A stretch of 64,000 nucleotides of DNA, taken from Aradus depressus. Lineage: Eukaryota; Arthropoda; Insecta; Hemiptera; Aradidae. The stretch covers positions 8,607,079 to 8,671,078 of the forward strand of contig OY759215.1 of the NCBI GenBank assembly GCA_963662175.1, given 5' to 3'. A program made the position numbers and the translations under genes. Below the pieces are notes generated by a model. It saw only the letters and a list, made by a program, of their open reading frames with translations, ran no database searches and was not told the DNA's origin. Within the stretch, counting starts at the first letter, position 1. The number at the start of each line of letters is the position of its first letter. Shown here one piece after another: positions 10,458 through 22,449 of the stretch.

Positions 10458-10670
10458 GGAGGTGAAAAAACCTTGAGCACGTCGTCCTTCGTATGGGACG
10501 TTAAGCGATTTTCCCAAGCCTCTACCCATCCTAAATTTGGAAAAAATTAAGGACTCCTACAGTGGACTCCAGCTCATGGCTACCAGAACGACAGAAGAGC
10601 GCTCTGGTAGAAGGCGATATAACCTGTTAGTTAAAGCTCGGGCGTGAGTCACAATAACTAACAACTAAGA
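10458..10670 (+). mobile_element. SINE-1 copy, 5'-truncated and internally shortened
   Basis: The copy starts in the body at AACCTTGAGCACG and ends at GTGAGTCACAATAACTAACAAC, showing the tetranucleotide tail. The tRNA head is absent. Confidence 0.75.
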
Positions 10671-10794
10671 AATATTTCCTAAGGAAATTTATTGTTCGTT
10701 CTTTGAAGCGCTATCATTTTATTCGTATTGATGACGTATATTCGTATTTGGAAAATTGTATTCAATGTAAAATGTGCCTTTTATTTTTTTCTAA

Positions 10795-10935
10795 ATTGCT
10801 ACAATCGTTTTTGAGTTGAAGAGCTTAAAAAGTTAGCAGCACATAGACAGACATCGTTGCGAAAATGATCAAAACATGTTCGGAGACCTTGAAACGTATA
10901 ATTCCACTGAAAATTCGATCTCAGATTTTTGCACG
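10795..10935 (-). repeat. Family R4 module
   Basis: On the minus strand it reads TTCAAGGTCTCCGAACATGT, TTTTGATCATTTTCGCAACG and ATGTCTGTCTATGTG. Related copies lie at 26.1, 30.9 and 62.1 kb. Its 5' side runs into sequence like the distal end of family R, so R4 may be part of a longer relative. Confidence 0.45.
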
Positions 10936-11391
10936 ACTTCAATACATTTCTTATACTAAAAGTAAAAAATAAAATAAAAAAATAATAATAAATAAGCAAG
11001 ATAGGAAGCGCTCTTTTTTATGACAAAATCACTTTTTTTTTTATGTAACCGATATAAATAATAATGATATAAATCTTATATTATGTACATTTTTCTCATA
11101 AGTTACGCGCTTATGCTTGGCAAAAAAAAAAACGGGAAACCCTAAAATTTTGGATTAAATTTCTTGGAATAAAATTACAAAGGAAATGATGAGCTGGTTG
11201 GAGGTGCACGAAACTTTCCCACCCTTGAAAGTTCAGTGAAAAGTTTAGACAGTGCTTCTAAATAAACATTAGTAATTTTTCTCTGTGAATAATCTAATCA
11301 TATACAATAATTGTTACTCAGGTGTCGATAGCAGGTAAAAAGTGGAAATGAGTTTAAGTCAGCAGGAAAAAAGATAAATGAAGATTAAATA
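10936..11391. other. Unassigned A/T-rich sequence
   Basis: Short A and T runs only. No gene or recognised repeat. Confidence 0.4.
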
Positions 11392-11792
11392 TGTCGACGG
11401 TGTATCACCGACACTGTAGTTCCCCAGAGCGAATTATTCAACTCCTCTGAACTCTCAATTTGTTTGAAAATATAAATCTCTTACTTAGGAACTTTTGAAT
11501 CATACTTAATTGTGTTATTATGTAAACCCCCCCTCCCTTTCCTTCAACCGATTAGGCTGAAAAATAATAAGTGTCATCTTCTTGAAGTTCATGTGTATAT
11601 AAAATGTATTTTCGATATATTCACTCTGTAGGGAATTCATAGTCGAATTCATTCATCGGAATATTCTAAGTCACGTACATTGACGCACACAGAGAGGATA
11701 GTTTTTGTATCAGTTTTAAAACAAGAAAATCCTTGAAAACTCGACTTCGAATTTCTGAGCGATTACTTATTATAGCTGGGGAAGTATAAATA
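11392..11792 (+). repeat. Family R copy
   Basis: It has the left end GTATCACCGACACTGTAGTT with CCCCAGAGCGAATT, and the right end TTATAGCTGGGGAAGTATAA. Confidence 0.65.
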
Positions 11793-11830
11793 TTGCAAAT
11801 TGAGGAAAATAGGTTCAATAGAATATAGTT

Positions 11831-12048
11831 TTTTTTTTTTTTTTTTTTTTTTCTTTTGGCTTTATGAACGGTGCATATTAGCCATGTCAATGTGTTATGT
11901 ATAATTATTTAAGACATCCATGGCCCCGGGAGGGAGTTCTATCTACGAAATAAAACTCACTCCCGGACGGGATTCGAACCCGCAAACCATGGTGAGACCA
12001 TGCGACCAAAGGCCTACGCTCTAGCCCGCACGGCCACCATGGCCCCCT
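11831..12048 (-). mobile_element. Full SINE-2 insertion with target duplication
   Basis: An 11-bp direct repeat AGAATATAGTT (11820-11830 and 12049-12059) brackets the copy. Read on the minus strand it starts GGGGGCCATGGTGGCCGTGC, keeps an intact B box (GGTTCGAATCC) and ends in a ~20-nt poly(A), seen as poly(T) on the plus strand. It is the best-preserved SINE-2 here and probably the youngest. Confidence 0.9.
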
Positions 12049-12059
12049 AGAATATAGTT

Positions 12060-12494
12060 AGACTATGGACGATATTTAAAACAGCTGTAATAGACAAACG
12101 AAGATAAGAAAATAGTAAGAAGCTAAGTAAAAAACAGTGAAGAAAGGGTCCAATTAGTTAGGAAACAATTCTTGGAGAATTCTTAAGGGCGTATAGAGAA
12201 TTCTAATATGACGTTAGAAAACGAGATATAAACGGCTTTTATATAGGAGTCAAGATTCAGAGAATAATATTAAACAACAGAATAGAAGGGAGGGATGAAA
12301 AAAACAAGACTGAAAGCTCGAATATAGAGAAAATCAAAGACAGAATAGTCCTGTACAACTCTCAAAGGAAAACATGTTGCGTGGGTTTCTTTCTACAGTT
12401 CACCGCCACTTAATGTTAACTCAGAAGTTGTACTTGTCAATTTTGTATCAGAGTTAATTCGGGGAAGAAAAAAAATGGTGTCTACTCATTTTGC
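12060..12494. other. Unassigned A-rich sequence
   Basis: No coding frame or recognised repeat. The plus strand is purine-rich. Confidence 0.4.
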
Positions 12495-13300
12495 GCACAA
12501 AAAAATGTACAACCCCAGAACGAATTAATTAAACCATATGTGATAGTAAGATGTGGAACAAGATTTCTCATAGATATAAAAAACGTTATTCTCCCACTGT
12601 TTTATTTTGACCAGAATCGGTTTTCAACGCAACAGCATCATCAGTGGTTCATCCCACCCATACAGCACACCGGTTAAAGGACAACTGACCCGCTAATGAA
12701 GACGCTGTTGCGATGAAAACAGGTTCTGTTCAAAATAAAACAGTGGGAAGGCAACGTCTTTTATTTCTATGATAATTAATTAATAAACTTTTCGCTCCCG
12801 CTTCAAAACCAGTCGACCGTTTGCGCTAATATTGAACAGTTGACTTACATAGAACCTCTAATTCCTCATATTAAATTTTGTGTCGATGATCGCAGTTAAT
12901 GGTTTTTGATTGAGCCCCCTCCCCTGAACCCTCCATTCCCTTCAGCTGATATCACTGCTAAAATTTTACAGGTTATGTCCTCATTGGGTTTTTGGCTTTA
13001 AATATGAAATTTCATGTCGATACATTCATTACATCGGCAGTTATTAGGGTTTCTGAGTTGAGCCCCCTCTGTTCCCCCTTTTCCTTTCCCCTGAAAATGG
13101 ATAAGTAACGTTCTTTTGGGGTTTTGAATTCACATAATAAATTTTATGTCAATATATTCATTACAACAGCAGTTATTAGGGTTTTTATTTTAAGCCTCCC
13201 CCTTAATCACCCCTTCCCTTTGGCCGATTTGGCTGAAAATCGATAGATGTTGTCCTTATGGGGGTTGGGTCACACATATAAAATTTTGTATTATAACCTT
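12495..13300 (+). repeat. Family R copy interrupted by a foldback insert
   Basis: The left end CCCAGAACGAATTAATTAA stops at about 12532 and the element resumes at about 12776 with ACTTTTCGCTCCC and AACCAGTCGACCGTTTGCGC. The internal module is then repeated three times. The right end is lost. Confidence 0.6.
12533..12775. mobile_element. Foldback (inverted-repeat) insertion in family R
   Basis: Arms of about 75 bp (12566-12642 and 12694-12772) are inverted copies. CCCACTGTTTTATTTTGA on the left pairs with TCAAAATAAAACAGTGGG on the right, and ACGCAACAGC pairs with GCTGTTGCG. The loop is about 50 bp. AATTAATTAA occurs on both sides and may be a 10-bp target duplication, though such AT text is weak evidence. 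No protein is encoded. Confidence 0.65.
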
Positions 13301-13444
13301 CTGTACTTCAATTAAAGAGGTAGGAGAGTAGGTAGTAAAATACTAGCGAAGTGCTGTCATATGGGCCTTCAGGCTTTGAATAACGTGGGTACAAAACCCA
13401 CCCCTGCGATCAATGAAGGCCACCCAGCGGTAGTTCCTCAGAGC

Positions 13445-13830
13445 GGAATTTATATGCAATTTGCTGTGGAAACGTCTGTAAAGGTCCTGAATTGTGTCGT
13501 CTGCTGTGTTAATCATGAGGACTGAGTGTTCTGTTACTTACGTATGGTGGGCATTGTGTAATGAGTCTCAGTGTCTTTGATTGGAATACCTGATTACGTT
13601 TTAGATTAGAAGATTTAGCCGAATTATATCCAGATTGGTTTGATTAGGAATGTGTAGCAGTTGCGTTTTTGCCTTGTGGGTAATTTTGAATGTCTATTCT
13701 GTAGAAAATTAAACATTTTAAGTCGTTTGTTTTTGAAAATGAAAATAGCTATATCATGAAGAGAAATGTGGAGAATAATTGAGGTTAAGAGGTGAAAAGC
13801 AAACAAGTGGTTGTAAATTTAAAATAAACA
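13445..13830 (-). pseudogene. LINE-A (Jockey-like) fragment
   Basis: The minus strand encodes QKRNCYTFLIKPIWI (13630-13690), then FQSKTLRLITQCPPYVSNRT (around 13530-13590) and TIQDLYRRFHSKLH (around 13460-13500). These are three consecutive Jockey C-terminal blocks, separated by a frame change. Confidence 0.65.
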
Positions 13831-14311
13831 ATTCAAAATTTCTTATTGTTGACACATCGTTCACCGACCCTTGAAAAGTAGATTATGACGAAGACAATCC
13901 AAAGCGCCGAACCGACTGAATCAAACATTAAATGAATAGGCGCCATTGATAAAAACTAGCTTCGACGTACTCAAAACGAGAACTCTACATGCCAATGAAA
14001 ACCACTTTGGAGAATATACTGAAACCCCTGGCGTAATTGCATGCACCGGAGTCAAAGGATGGACTATCCAAGAGAGGAGGCCACATAGAAAATAATATGT
14101 GGGGCCCTAACATTTGTATTGCAGTTTGCAGAAATCAATATTCATTCCTTTAACACTTTGACGTAACTAATGCCAACATATTCCCCTTGATAATATATTT
14201 CTGTAGTTCTTTAAGAGTGATAGAGGTATGAATAATACAGAGGTAATATATAGAGGTATGAATAATGATAGAGGTAAGAACTGAGGTATGAATAGATCGA
14301 CACATGACTAA
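13831..14311. repeat. Unassigned sequence with a short degenerate tandem repeat
   Basis: Between about 14219 and 14294 the phrase ATAGAGGTATGAATAAT recurs with spacers (GATAGAGGTATGAATAATAC, ATAGAGGTATGAATAATG and GAGGTATGAATAG). The rest is featureless. Confidence 0.4.
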
Positions 14312-14595
14312 CAAAGTGAATCATCGGCTATGTACTTCCCCAGCAAGAATTAATCAATTCCATTGGGGCTAAAACTCAATATTTGACTTACAAAGTGGTT
14401 TTTGAATCCTCATACTAAATTTTGTTTCGATACATTAATTACATGGGCAGTTATTAGTATTTATGAACCAAGCCTTTTCTCTAGTTCTCCCCTACCCTTC
14501 GACTGTTTTCGCGGAAAAAGAGTAAGTGCCACTATAAAATTTCATGTCTATACATTCGTTACATCTGCAATTATTCGGATTTTGGAGTTGAACGC
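14312..14595 (+). repeat. Family R fragment
   Basis: The left end (AATCATCGGCTATGTACTTC with CCCAGC) and two internal modules are present. The right end is replaced by the tandem array that follows. Confidence 0.55.
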
Positions 14596-14608
14596 CACAT
14601 TCTATATT

Positions 14609-14830
14609 ATAAAATTGAGCTTTCTTATTGAGCTAAGAAAAATTGAGCTGTCTTATTGAGCTAAGAAAATTAGAGCTCTCTTATTGAGCTAAGAAAAATT
14701 GAGCTTTCATATTGAGCTAAGGAAAATTGAGCTTTCTTATTTATCTAAGAAAAATCGACCTTTCTTATTGAGCTAAGAAAAATCGAGCTTTCTGATTGAG
14801 CTAAGAAAAATTGAGCTTTCTTATTGAGCC
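14609..14830. repeat. ~28-bp tandem array, about 8 units
   Basis: Units of the form ATTGAGCTTTCTTATTGAGC + TAAGAAAA repeat with single-base variants (GAGCTGTC, GAGCTCTC, CGACCTTTC). Each unit is quasi-palindromic: GAGCTTTCTTA faces TAAGAAAAATTGAGC. The frame at 14402-14659 overlaps by chance. Confidence 0.75.
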
Positions 14831-15513
14831 CAATTTAGAGTTCTTCCTGTTGAGGAGCACCTATCGTGGGCGGGGTATATCTTGAGATAGTACTTAAGGT
14901 GATAATACTTTAAAACGGGACAGCTTAATATCCTTTGATACAGGATAATTCCTCTATCCTATTAGCTAAGTAGAAAATCTTCACCTCTTATACTCTCCAG
15001 ATGGTAGAGTTAAGTCGTGGACTTAACTCATCCGGTTGATCCCGACCACTTCAGCGAGGCTGTCTTATCTCAAGGGTCATTCTTGAAATCAATATTTCTT
15101 TATACTCTCACAGATTCAATGATAAGAAATAAATGATATGGTGACAATTTTGAATTAATGCAGTTTAAATTTATTGACTTAATTTTTAATTATTAAAAAG
15201 TAACAATAAAGTATATTCATTGCAATTCTTTACTCCGTTTGTTAAGGGCAAACAAACGTAATATAAAAAACAAATGTTTTCAAAAGTATACCTGCAAAGT
15301 GGAAAATAAACCTTTTCATTTCACAAGCGGGTGGGAATATAATCATATTAATAGGCATTCAAAAATAAATTCCGACATAATATAAGGTAAATGCAGATGT
15401 GCCTCACCCACATAAGAGCAAGGTTGAAGTGAACTTCATTTGTCTTCATTAACCACGCGAATTAAATAAACAAATTAATAAATATAAATATATATTATCG
15501 TAATAATTTATAT
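14831..15513. other. Left flank of the LTR element; unassigned
   Basis: No frame or known repeat is visible. From about 15470 it is nearly pure A/T up to the target duplication. Confidence 0.4.
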
Positions 15514-15517
15514 ATAG

Positions 15518-17024
15518 TGTAATATAAACAAGCCCGTTGCCAAGGCAACGGATTTATTAGCCACGATATATTTTTTTTATTAAACCGAATTTAGAAGACG
15601 AAATCAAAGTAAAAGAAGAAAGAAAATTAAGAAAGAAGAAAAGAAAATGGAAATCTGAAGAACAAAACAAGTTTAAAAAGAAATAAAATACAATAAAAGT
15701 AAAGAAAAGGTAGTTTTAGGCCTAACCTTACAGTCATCAACAAACATTTTAAATAATGATTACAAGAACCACCGACTTCAAAAGGAAACTAAATTTTCAG
15801 AAGGGATTAATTTAGCACCCAGAAACAAAATGAAACAGCCAAAAGAAGAAGGAATGAAGAAAATTTAAGGAAGTTATAAGCAAAATTAAGAAAAGGTCAA
15901 TAATTAAAAAACGAGTCGGTAGAAGGTTGTGAAAATTTTTAGAAAAAGACAGTTAATTATTAAGAAAAGATTAAAGAAGAAAAAGAAGAGAAAAACTGCC
16001 CACATCAAAAAGAAAAGCCAGTAGTAAATTTTGAAGAAACGGTCAGTTCTAAAATACATCGAATCAACTAGGCCGGATCCCATCTGGAATAATACAAGTG
16101 ATCCGAAAGTGTATACCACAAACTTTAAACACTGTTTTCGGGAAATGAAGAAGCCAAAATTAAAAACAAAAGTTACAGAAAATTAAGATGACAATTTAGA
16201 AAAGAGAAGAAACGGAAGAAAGGAGAGAAAACACCAAAAAATATTAATATTTAGAAGTAAAACAAGAGACAACAGAAAAAAGAAACTCGAATTTGCTACC
16301 CATAATTCCGTGGGAGGCAGTTTAGGGAGTCTGTGTTGAGTTCTGGTAGAGGTGGAACCGTTGAAAGACTGGTCTCTGTTTTTTTTGTTAAAATATGTGA
16401 AAAGTAGTGAGTAAACAATTAAAAGTGAGTAAAAGTGACCGGTAAAAGATTGAAGGGATGTGGAGAGAGTGTGGACTCCAGTTTTTATGTTAAAAAGTAA
16501 AAATTTATTGTATATATGTTTCAAGTGTGACGTCACCAAGGTATGATCCATTTTTTTTGTACATATAATTTCTAAGATGGCCATTTTTAATTTCAAAATT
16601 CATAATAGTTTTATTAAAGTTATGTTGTTTGTAAATATGTTTTAATTTTCTTTTAACTCCCCATATCTCTCTCAATGAAATTCACATTTCAAAACTCATA
16701 GGCCTTGCGAATCAACACCTTTGAGATAAGCGCCAATCGTTATCGGGACATAATATTTAATAATCTTTATTTTCAGAATCACACCGGGAGACTTTTGGAT
16801 TTTTGGATTGGTGCAAGTAACGTAGTTTGAAAATTTTACAGAGTTATTTATAACATATGTTTTTCATTTTTTTAAGAGCTTCACTCAACCATATGGTAGA
16901 TTATTTTATTTTTGAAATTATAGAGTTAATTAACTTAAATTTTTTTATTGTTCAAAATTTTATTCATATTTTTTAATTTATTGTGAAAGGCAACAAGTAA
17001 ATATATTTAATAAAAAACCTTTCA
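15518..17024 (+). repeat. 5' LTR
   Basis: It opens with the inverted repeat CCCGTTGCCAAGGCAACG (15533-15550) and closes with AATAAA (17009-17014) ten bases before the CA end. Minus-strand frames of 71 and 137 codons recur unchanged in both LTRs because the LTRs are identical; they look like chance frames. Confidence 0.93.
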
Positions 17025-17027
17025 TTA

Positions 17028-17045
17028 TGGCATCTCCTTGTGAGG
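17028..17045 (+). promoter_or_regulatory. Putative primer binding site
   Basis: TGGCATCTCCTTGTGAGG begins with TGG three bases after the LTR end, the normal place and start for pairing with the CCA end of a tRNA. I cannot say which tRNA matches. Confidence 0.5.
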
Positions 17046-17332
17046 ATAATTTCTTGTTTTTTTTTATTTTGCATTCTTTGATCAATAAATAACTCGCATA
17101 GAGTCAACGAAACATTTTCTTTAATAACGATTAAATAAGCCTAAAGTTGCATTATAAGTAAAATCAGAAAAACAAGGCCATGGGGAGATATGAGTTTCGT
17201 TGGGAGAGAGGGGAATATACTACATGAATTTTTGTTTATATACATATAAAAATATTGAACCAACATTTTTTTTACAGTCATATTGATAATTTTTTTTTGT
17301 TTGAATTCGAGATATTAAAGTTATTATTTAAG

Positions 17333-18443
17333 ATGAAGCTCACTAAAGAGCAATCAGACAAGATGGATAGATATATGGAAATAATAGAAGAGCAATTTCA
17401 AAAATTAGAGACAAACTTAAGGGGTAACATTCAAAATATAGGAATGAAATTAGAAAGTATGAAGACAATTTTCGAAGTACCGAATAAAGTAGAGGATATT
17501 GAAAATAGAAATATAGAGGAACCAGTTCGAAATTTACAAATAGCAGAGGCAAAAGAAGTTAGTTTAGAAATTTCAGTAGGGGGAGACAATGTTATAAGCA
17601 ACTTAAAAGAAGAAATGGAAGGTCAGGTGAAAAAGGTTATCGGTAAAATAGATGCCGCGGAAGAGAAATGGGAGGAACGCTGTCAAAATTTCGAGTCAAA
17701 GTTGTCAGGAGTTGGGGAGGACAATAGCGTCCAAACAGCTGCAATTTCTGAACGAATTAGCCATGTAGAGGGGATTCAGGAGGAAGGATTCAAGGGAGTT
17801 GTAGAATTAGAAAAAAAAAACAGAAACCAATTCAGAAAGAATTAGTCAAATAGAAGGGGACATGTCAAAATTAAAGGAAGAAATCAGTAAAAGAACGGGA
17901 AAGGTTCAAACTGTAGAAATAGAAAAAGGAACAAACTTAGAAATTTTAGTAGAGGAAGTTAAAATAGTCTCGGAAATTAGTTCTAGAAATAGCTTAGAAA
18001 GTGAAGGGACAGATTTAACAGTTAAAAAGAATTTCCAAAGTAGAGTAAAATCGGTAAGAAAATTTCTTTCCAAGGGAGAAATTAAAATGAATTATCAGTT
18101 AGTGCAAACTAAGGTAGAATTAAGAAAATATGATAGTATGACTGTTGTGCATGAATGGAAAAATTACTTAAGAAAGAATTTACATGAGACCAGTTACCAG
18201 GTGGAAGACATTTTTAGAATACAATACAGAAAAACTGAAGTGAAAATTTATAAAATAAAGGGAAATGAAAAAAATGACGCAGTACTGACAGACAGACTAC
18301 GCAAAATTTTATTTAGTGTAGGGGGGAAGATATTTGAAGACATTATACGGCGAGGTATTAGGAAAAAAATATATGCAATTAGTTTAAGGCTCTGTAATTA
18401 TTTAATTGCATCAGCCGAACTTACAGTAAGTAACTATTTTTGA
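17333..18443 (+). pseudogene. gag-like coiled-coil ORF with a frame change at an A10 run
   Basis: The likely start is the ATG at 17333 (MKLTKEQSDKMDRYMEII); an in-frame ATG at 17255 adds an atypical F-rich leader. About 170 residues follow, rich in E, K, Q and regularly spaced hydrophobics, typical of coiled coils. After the run of ten A at 17811-17820 the frame ends (stop at 17843-17845). A second frame, one base out, continues the same repetitive style: the phrase SERISHVEG before the run is echoed as SERISQIEG after it. It ends at 18443 with a basic region (FRIQYRKTEVKIYK). The whole would be about 370 residues. No CCHC knuckle, major homology region or enzyme motif is seen, so the Gag call rests on position and composition. 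The A-run may be a simple mutation or a slippage site. Confidence 0.6.
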
Positions 18444-20922
18444 AACTCGAATGAGTTATAGACAATAACAGACAGACGAACTGAGCAAAACTTTAGACAG
18501 AAAACTTTGGATAAATGAAATTTACTAATGATTGAAAGAGGAATGAATGAAGTTTTGAAATATACATACTTTTGTTGTAATTGTAGTTATTAGATGTTTA
18601 TATTAGAGATTGATGTGGGTCTGTGAAGTATTATGTTTGTTTGTTTATCTAAGAATAGTAATTGTTGACGTAGTTTATCAGTAAGTGTTGTTGTGATGAA
18701 CGTCAGTTCGTTCATTCGTTTGAATCGATCAAGGCGGGTCGATAGTTAGATCGAACTGAAGTATGGAATAGATGACTCAGATCACGAATTCAAACCGGAT
18801 CCATCCAAAGGATTCATGGTTAGTTTAGATAATTTTTTTTATTAGAAAATTTTTTTGGTGAGTTTAGTTTATTTAGTAACCGAGAATGAAAGAAGTAGGA
18901 ATAAATGAAGTAGATTAGTTTTTTGTTTGTAGTAAATAAGCAAGCGGAGACTAATTGATCCCCTGCAATAAGCAGGCGGAGACAATTTGTTCTCTTGCAG
19001 TATTTGGCGTCTGCACTTGCCCAGCCTAAAAACAGTAGACAGAGAACTAGCCCGCTCTCTCCGAAGCTTGACGCGCTTCCTGTATGTCGAGTCACAGGAC
19101 TGGTTCCCGACGGAGCTGTCGCTTGGTGTCGGAGAGAGGGAGTGCAGATTGCCTCCTCTCTTTGGCATTGGGGGTCAGTATCTGGAAGGAACGGTCCAAC
19201 TGGGGGCCAGAGAAGGATTTTTAGCTGATCCTATGGGAATCGAACCTAGCCATCTCAGAAACATTTAGACAAAGCTAATACACATAAAACATACATTATT
19301 TCGGGGATTTATGATTTATTTGATACATTTATGTTACACCGTACGGACAACACAACATTAAGAAACGAAATCACTTTACATTACTCAACTTACACAATAC
19401 ACAGGAGGGGATTTTGTATTATTTTGCATTTTTTTATGATTTTATTTGTATATAGTGTAGAAATGTTAATTTAGGATTAGAGGAGTGAATGCTGGTACGA
19501 AAGAAATTGAGAGTGAATGATCGCGAAATAGGGGGGGAGACAATATATATACATTTTTTATGTTGTGCAGAATATCTAACACACATACCACTATTATTTT
19601 TGCATTTTCCCATAAGCGGATTTGTGCAGCTTATTTTCTTTACATATACCACTATTATTTGTGCATTGGCATTGACCCATAAGTTGGTTTCATACATTAG
19701 TACATTTATCTTTATTATACATATATGTAAGACCGTAGGAAGTGGAAGATTAGTAGATTTGCTGGCAAGTATTTTTTTTAGTTTTTTTTTTTGGGTAAAG
19801 AGAGTGAAGGGATAGGATTATTCGCAGGAAGAATTAAAAATTTTATAAATAGTTTCATTTAGATATGTTTTGTTTGAGATAAAAGGGGATATAATATAAT
19901 TAATAATAAAAATAATTAGAATACATGGGGATAATTTTTTCTTTGAGACTTACAAGACGTTACTGAAAACTTAGATATTGAGGAAGTTATTTGGAAGTTA
20001 GAGCTATTAGAGAATAGATAGCTAGATATTTATATTTTTTGTGAGATAGCCTACCCAAGGAAGGGAGGATCCACATTTTCTGCGACGATATATGAGAATA
20101 ATAATCTACGATGATATAAGAAGTTATTAGGGATTTTTTTTTTAGATTAAGAAGTTGAAGTTTTTTTTTTGAGCTATAGGAGGAGTTAGGGAATGGGCGA
20201 AGGCCTAGGTAACGTCGAAATAATGGGATAAGAAATATTTATACTTTGTAGGGGGGAATTTTGTAACTTGAGAAGTTGACTAAGGAAGTTGAATTTTATT
20301 TGAACCAAAGATATGTGAAGAAATATTTAGAAAATGATGATGAGGAATGAGGAACTGAATTTAGAAAAGCAACCCAATTATTATTTTTTATTTATGATTT
20401 GAAGTAGAATATAAATTTTTTTTTGGAGATTAAGATAGAAAGAAAGATGGAAAGTAAGAAAAGATATTAAGTGGTGAAGCGGCAATATTATAATTAAATA
20501 TAAATTTGGTTTGTTTTGGGACATATGTCCAAAGGATATTAATTACAGTAAAATTTGCAGTTAGGTAATAATATGTTCAATATTTTTTTATATATGAAAT
20601 TTAAAAGACAATTTTATTTGTCTTCCGCTCGTCCAAATTGTAAAGGACTGAGCTCAGTTTATAATTAGTGTGTAAAGAATTTTTTTTTGTTTAATGTAAA
20701 TTTGTTGTAAATGACAGTGGGGAATGAAGTGAAGTGACAGGTGCGAGATGAATTTTTGTTGAGGTGGTTTGTGAGCGTAGAGACACCCAAAAGTGCCGGT
20801 TCACGACGACCAATTGGAGGACGACAGGAGTGGATGAAGGCGAAAAAAGGACCAGGATAAAACAGATGAAGAGGGAACCTTTGGAACAAAAATTGTGATT
20901 CTAGAAACACAATTTTCGTTCC
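18444..20922 (+). other. Internal non-coding region of the LTR element
   Basis: About 2.5 kb without an ORF of retroviral type. A GC-richer island at about 18985-19250 is open in several frames on both strands but matches nothing I know. At 19223-19240 the minus strand has a B-box-like GGTTCGATTCCCATAGG with a weak A-box-like TTAGCTTTGTCTAAA upstream, perhaps a tRNA-derived relic. The rest is AT-rich with T-runs. Confidence 0.6.
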
Positions 20923-20943
20923 AGAAAAAATAGGAGAAGGCAA
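20923..20943 (+). promoter_or_regulatory. Polypurine tract
   Basis: AGAAAAAATAGGAGAAGG followed by CAA directly precedes the 3' LTR, where plus-strand priming is expected. Confidence 0.7.
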
Positions 20944-22449
20944 TGTAATATAAACAAGCCCGTTGCCAAGGCAACGGATTTATTAGCCACGATATATTTT
21001 TTTTATTAAACCGAATTTAGAAGACGAAATCAAAGTAAAAGAAGAAAGAAAATTAAGAAAGAAGAAAAGAAAATGGAAATCTGAAGAACAAAACAAGTTT
21101 AAAAAGAAATAAAATACAATAAAAGTAAAGAAAAGGTAGTTTTAGGCCTAACCTTACAGTCATCAACAAACATTTTAAATAATGATTACAAGAACCACCG
21201 ACTTCAAAAGGAAACTAAATTTTCAGAAGGGATTAATTTAGCACCCAGAAACAAAATGAAACAGCCAAAAGAAGAAGGAATGAAGAAAATTTAAGGAAGT
21301 TATAAGCAAAATTAAGAAAAGGTCAATAATTAAAAAACGAGTCGGTAGAAGGTTGTGAAAATTTTTAGAAAAAGACAGTTAATTATTAAGAAAAGATTAA
21401 AGAAGAAAAAGAAGAGAAAAACTGCCCACATCAAAAAGAAAAGCCAGTAGTAAATTTTGAAGAAACGGTCAGTTCTAAAATACATCGAATCAACTAGGCC
21501 GGATCCCATCTGGAATAATACAAGTGATCCGAAAGTGTATACCACAAACTTTAAACACTGTTTTCGGGAAATGAAGAAGCCAAAATTAAAAACAAAAGTT
21601 ACAGAAAATTAAGATGACAATTTAGAAAAGAGAAGAAACGGAAGAAAGGAGAGAAAACACCAAAAAATATTAATATTTAGAAGTAAAACAAGAGACAACA
21701 GAAAAAAGAAACTCGAATTTGCTACCCATAATTCCGTGGGAGGCAGTTTAGGGAGTCTGTGTTGAGTTCTGGTAGAGGTGGAACCGTTGAAAGACTGGTC
21801 TCTGTTTTTTTTGTTAAAATATGTGAAAAGTAGTGAGTAAACAATTAAAAGTGAGTAAAAGTGACCGGTAAAAGATTGAAGGGATGTGGAGAGAGTGTGG
21901 ACTCCAGTTTTTATGTTAAAAAGTAAAAATTTATTGTATATATGTTTCAAGTGTGACGTCACCAAGGTATGATCCATTTTTTTTGTACATATAATTTCTA
22001 AGATGGCCATTTTTAATTTCAAAATTCATAATAGTTTTATTAAAGTTATGTTGTTTGTAAATATGTTTTAATTTTCTTTTAACTCCCCATATCTCTCTCA
22101 ATGAAATTCACATTTCAAAACTCATAGGCCTTGCGAATCAACACCTTTGAGATAAGCGCCAATCGTTATCGGGACATAATATTTAATAATCTTTATTTTC
22201 AGAATCACACCGGGAGACTTTTGGATTTTTGGATTGGTGCAAGTAACGTAGTTTGAAAATTTTACAGAGTTATTTATAACATATGTTTTTCATTTTTTTA
22301 AGAGCTTCACTCAACCATATGGTAGATTATTTTATTTTTGAAATTATAGAGTTAATTAACTTAAATTTTTTTATTGTTCAAAATTTTATTCATATTTTTT
22401 AATTTATTGTGAAAGGCAACAAGTAAATATATTTAATAAAAACCTTTCA
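20944..22449 (+). repeat. 3' LTR
   Basis: Identical to the 5' LTR as far as I can compare, except one A fewer in the final A-run (TAAAAACC versus TAAAAAACC). It ends CTTTCA followed by the ATAG duplication. Confidence 0.93.

Noticed and set aside
15470..15517. Left flank of the LTR element as the other half of the mariner
   Set aside because: The mariner lies wholly on the right side and no mariner-like text was found before the left target duplication, so the LTR element cannot be shown to have split it.
15904..16596. 71- and 137-codon minus-strand frames in the 5' LTR, repeated at 21330-22022
   Set aside because: They are duplicated only because the LTRs are identical. Composition is T-run driven (poly-F/L), antisense to the element and without motifs.
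18985..19270. GC-rich island in the LTR element as a second gene
   Set aside because: It is open in several frames on both strands at once with no motif, which points to composition rather than coding.
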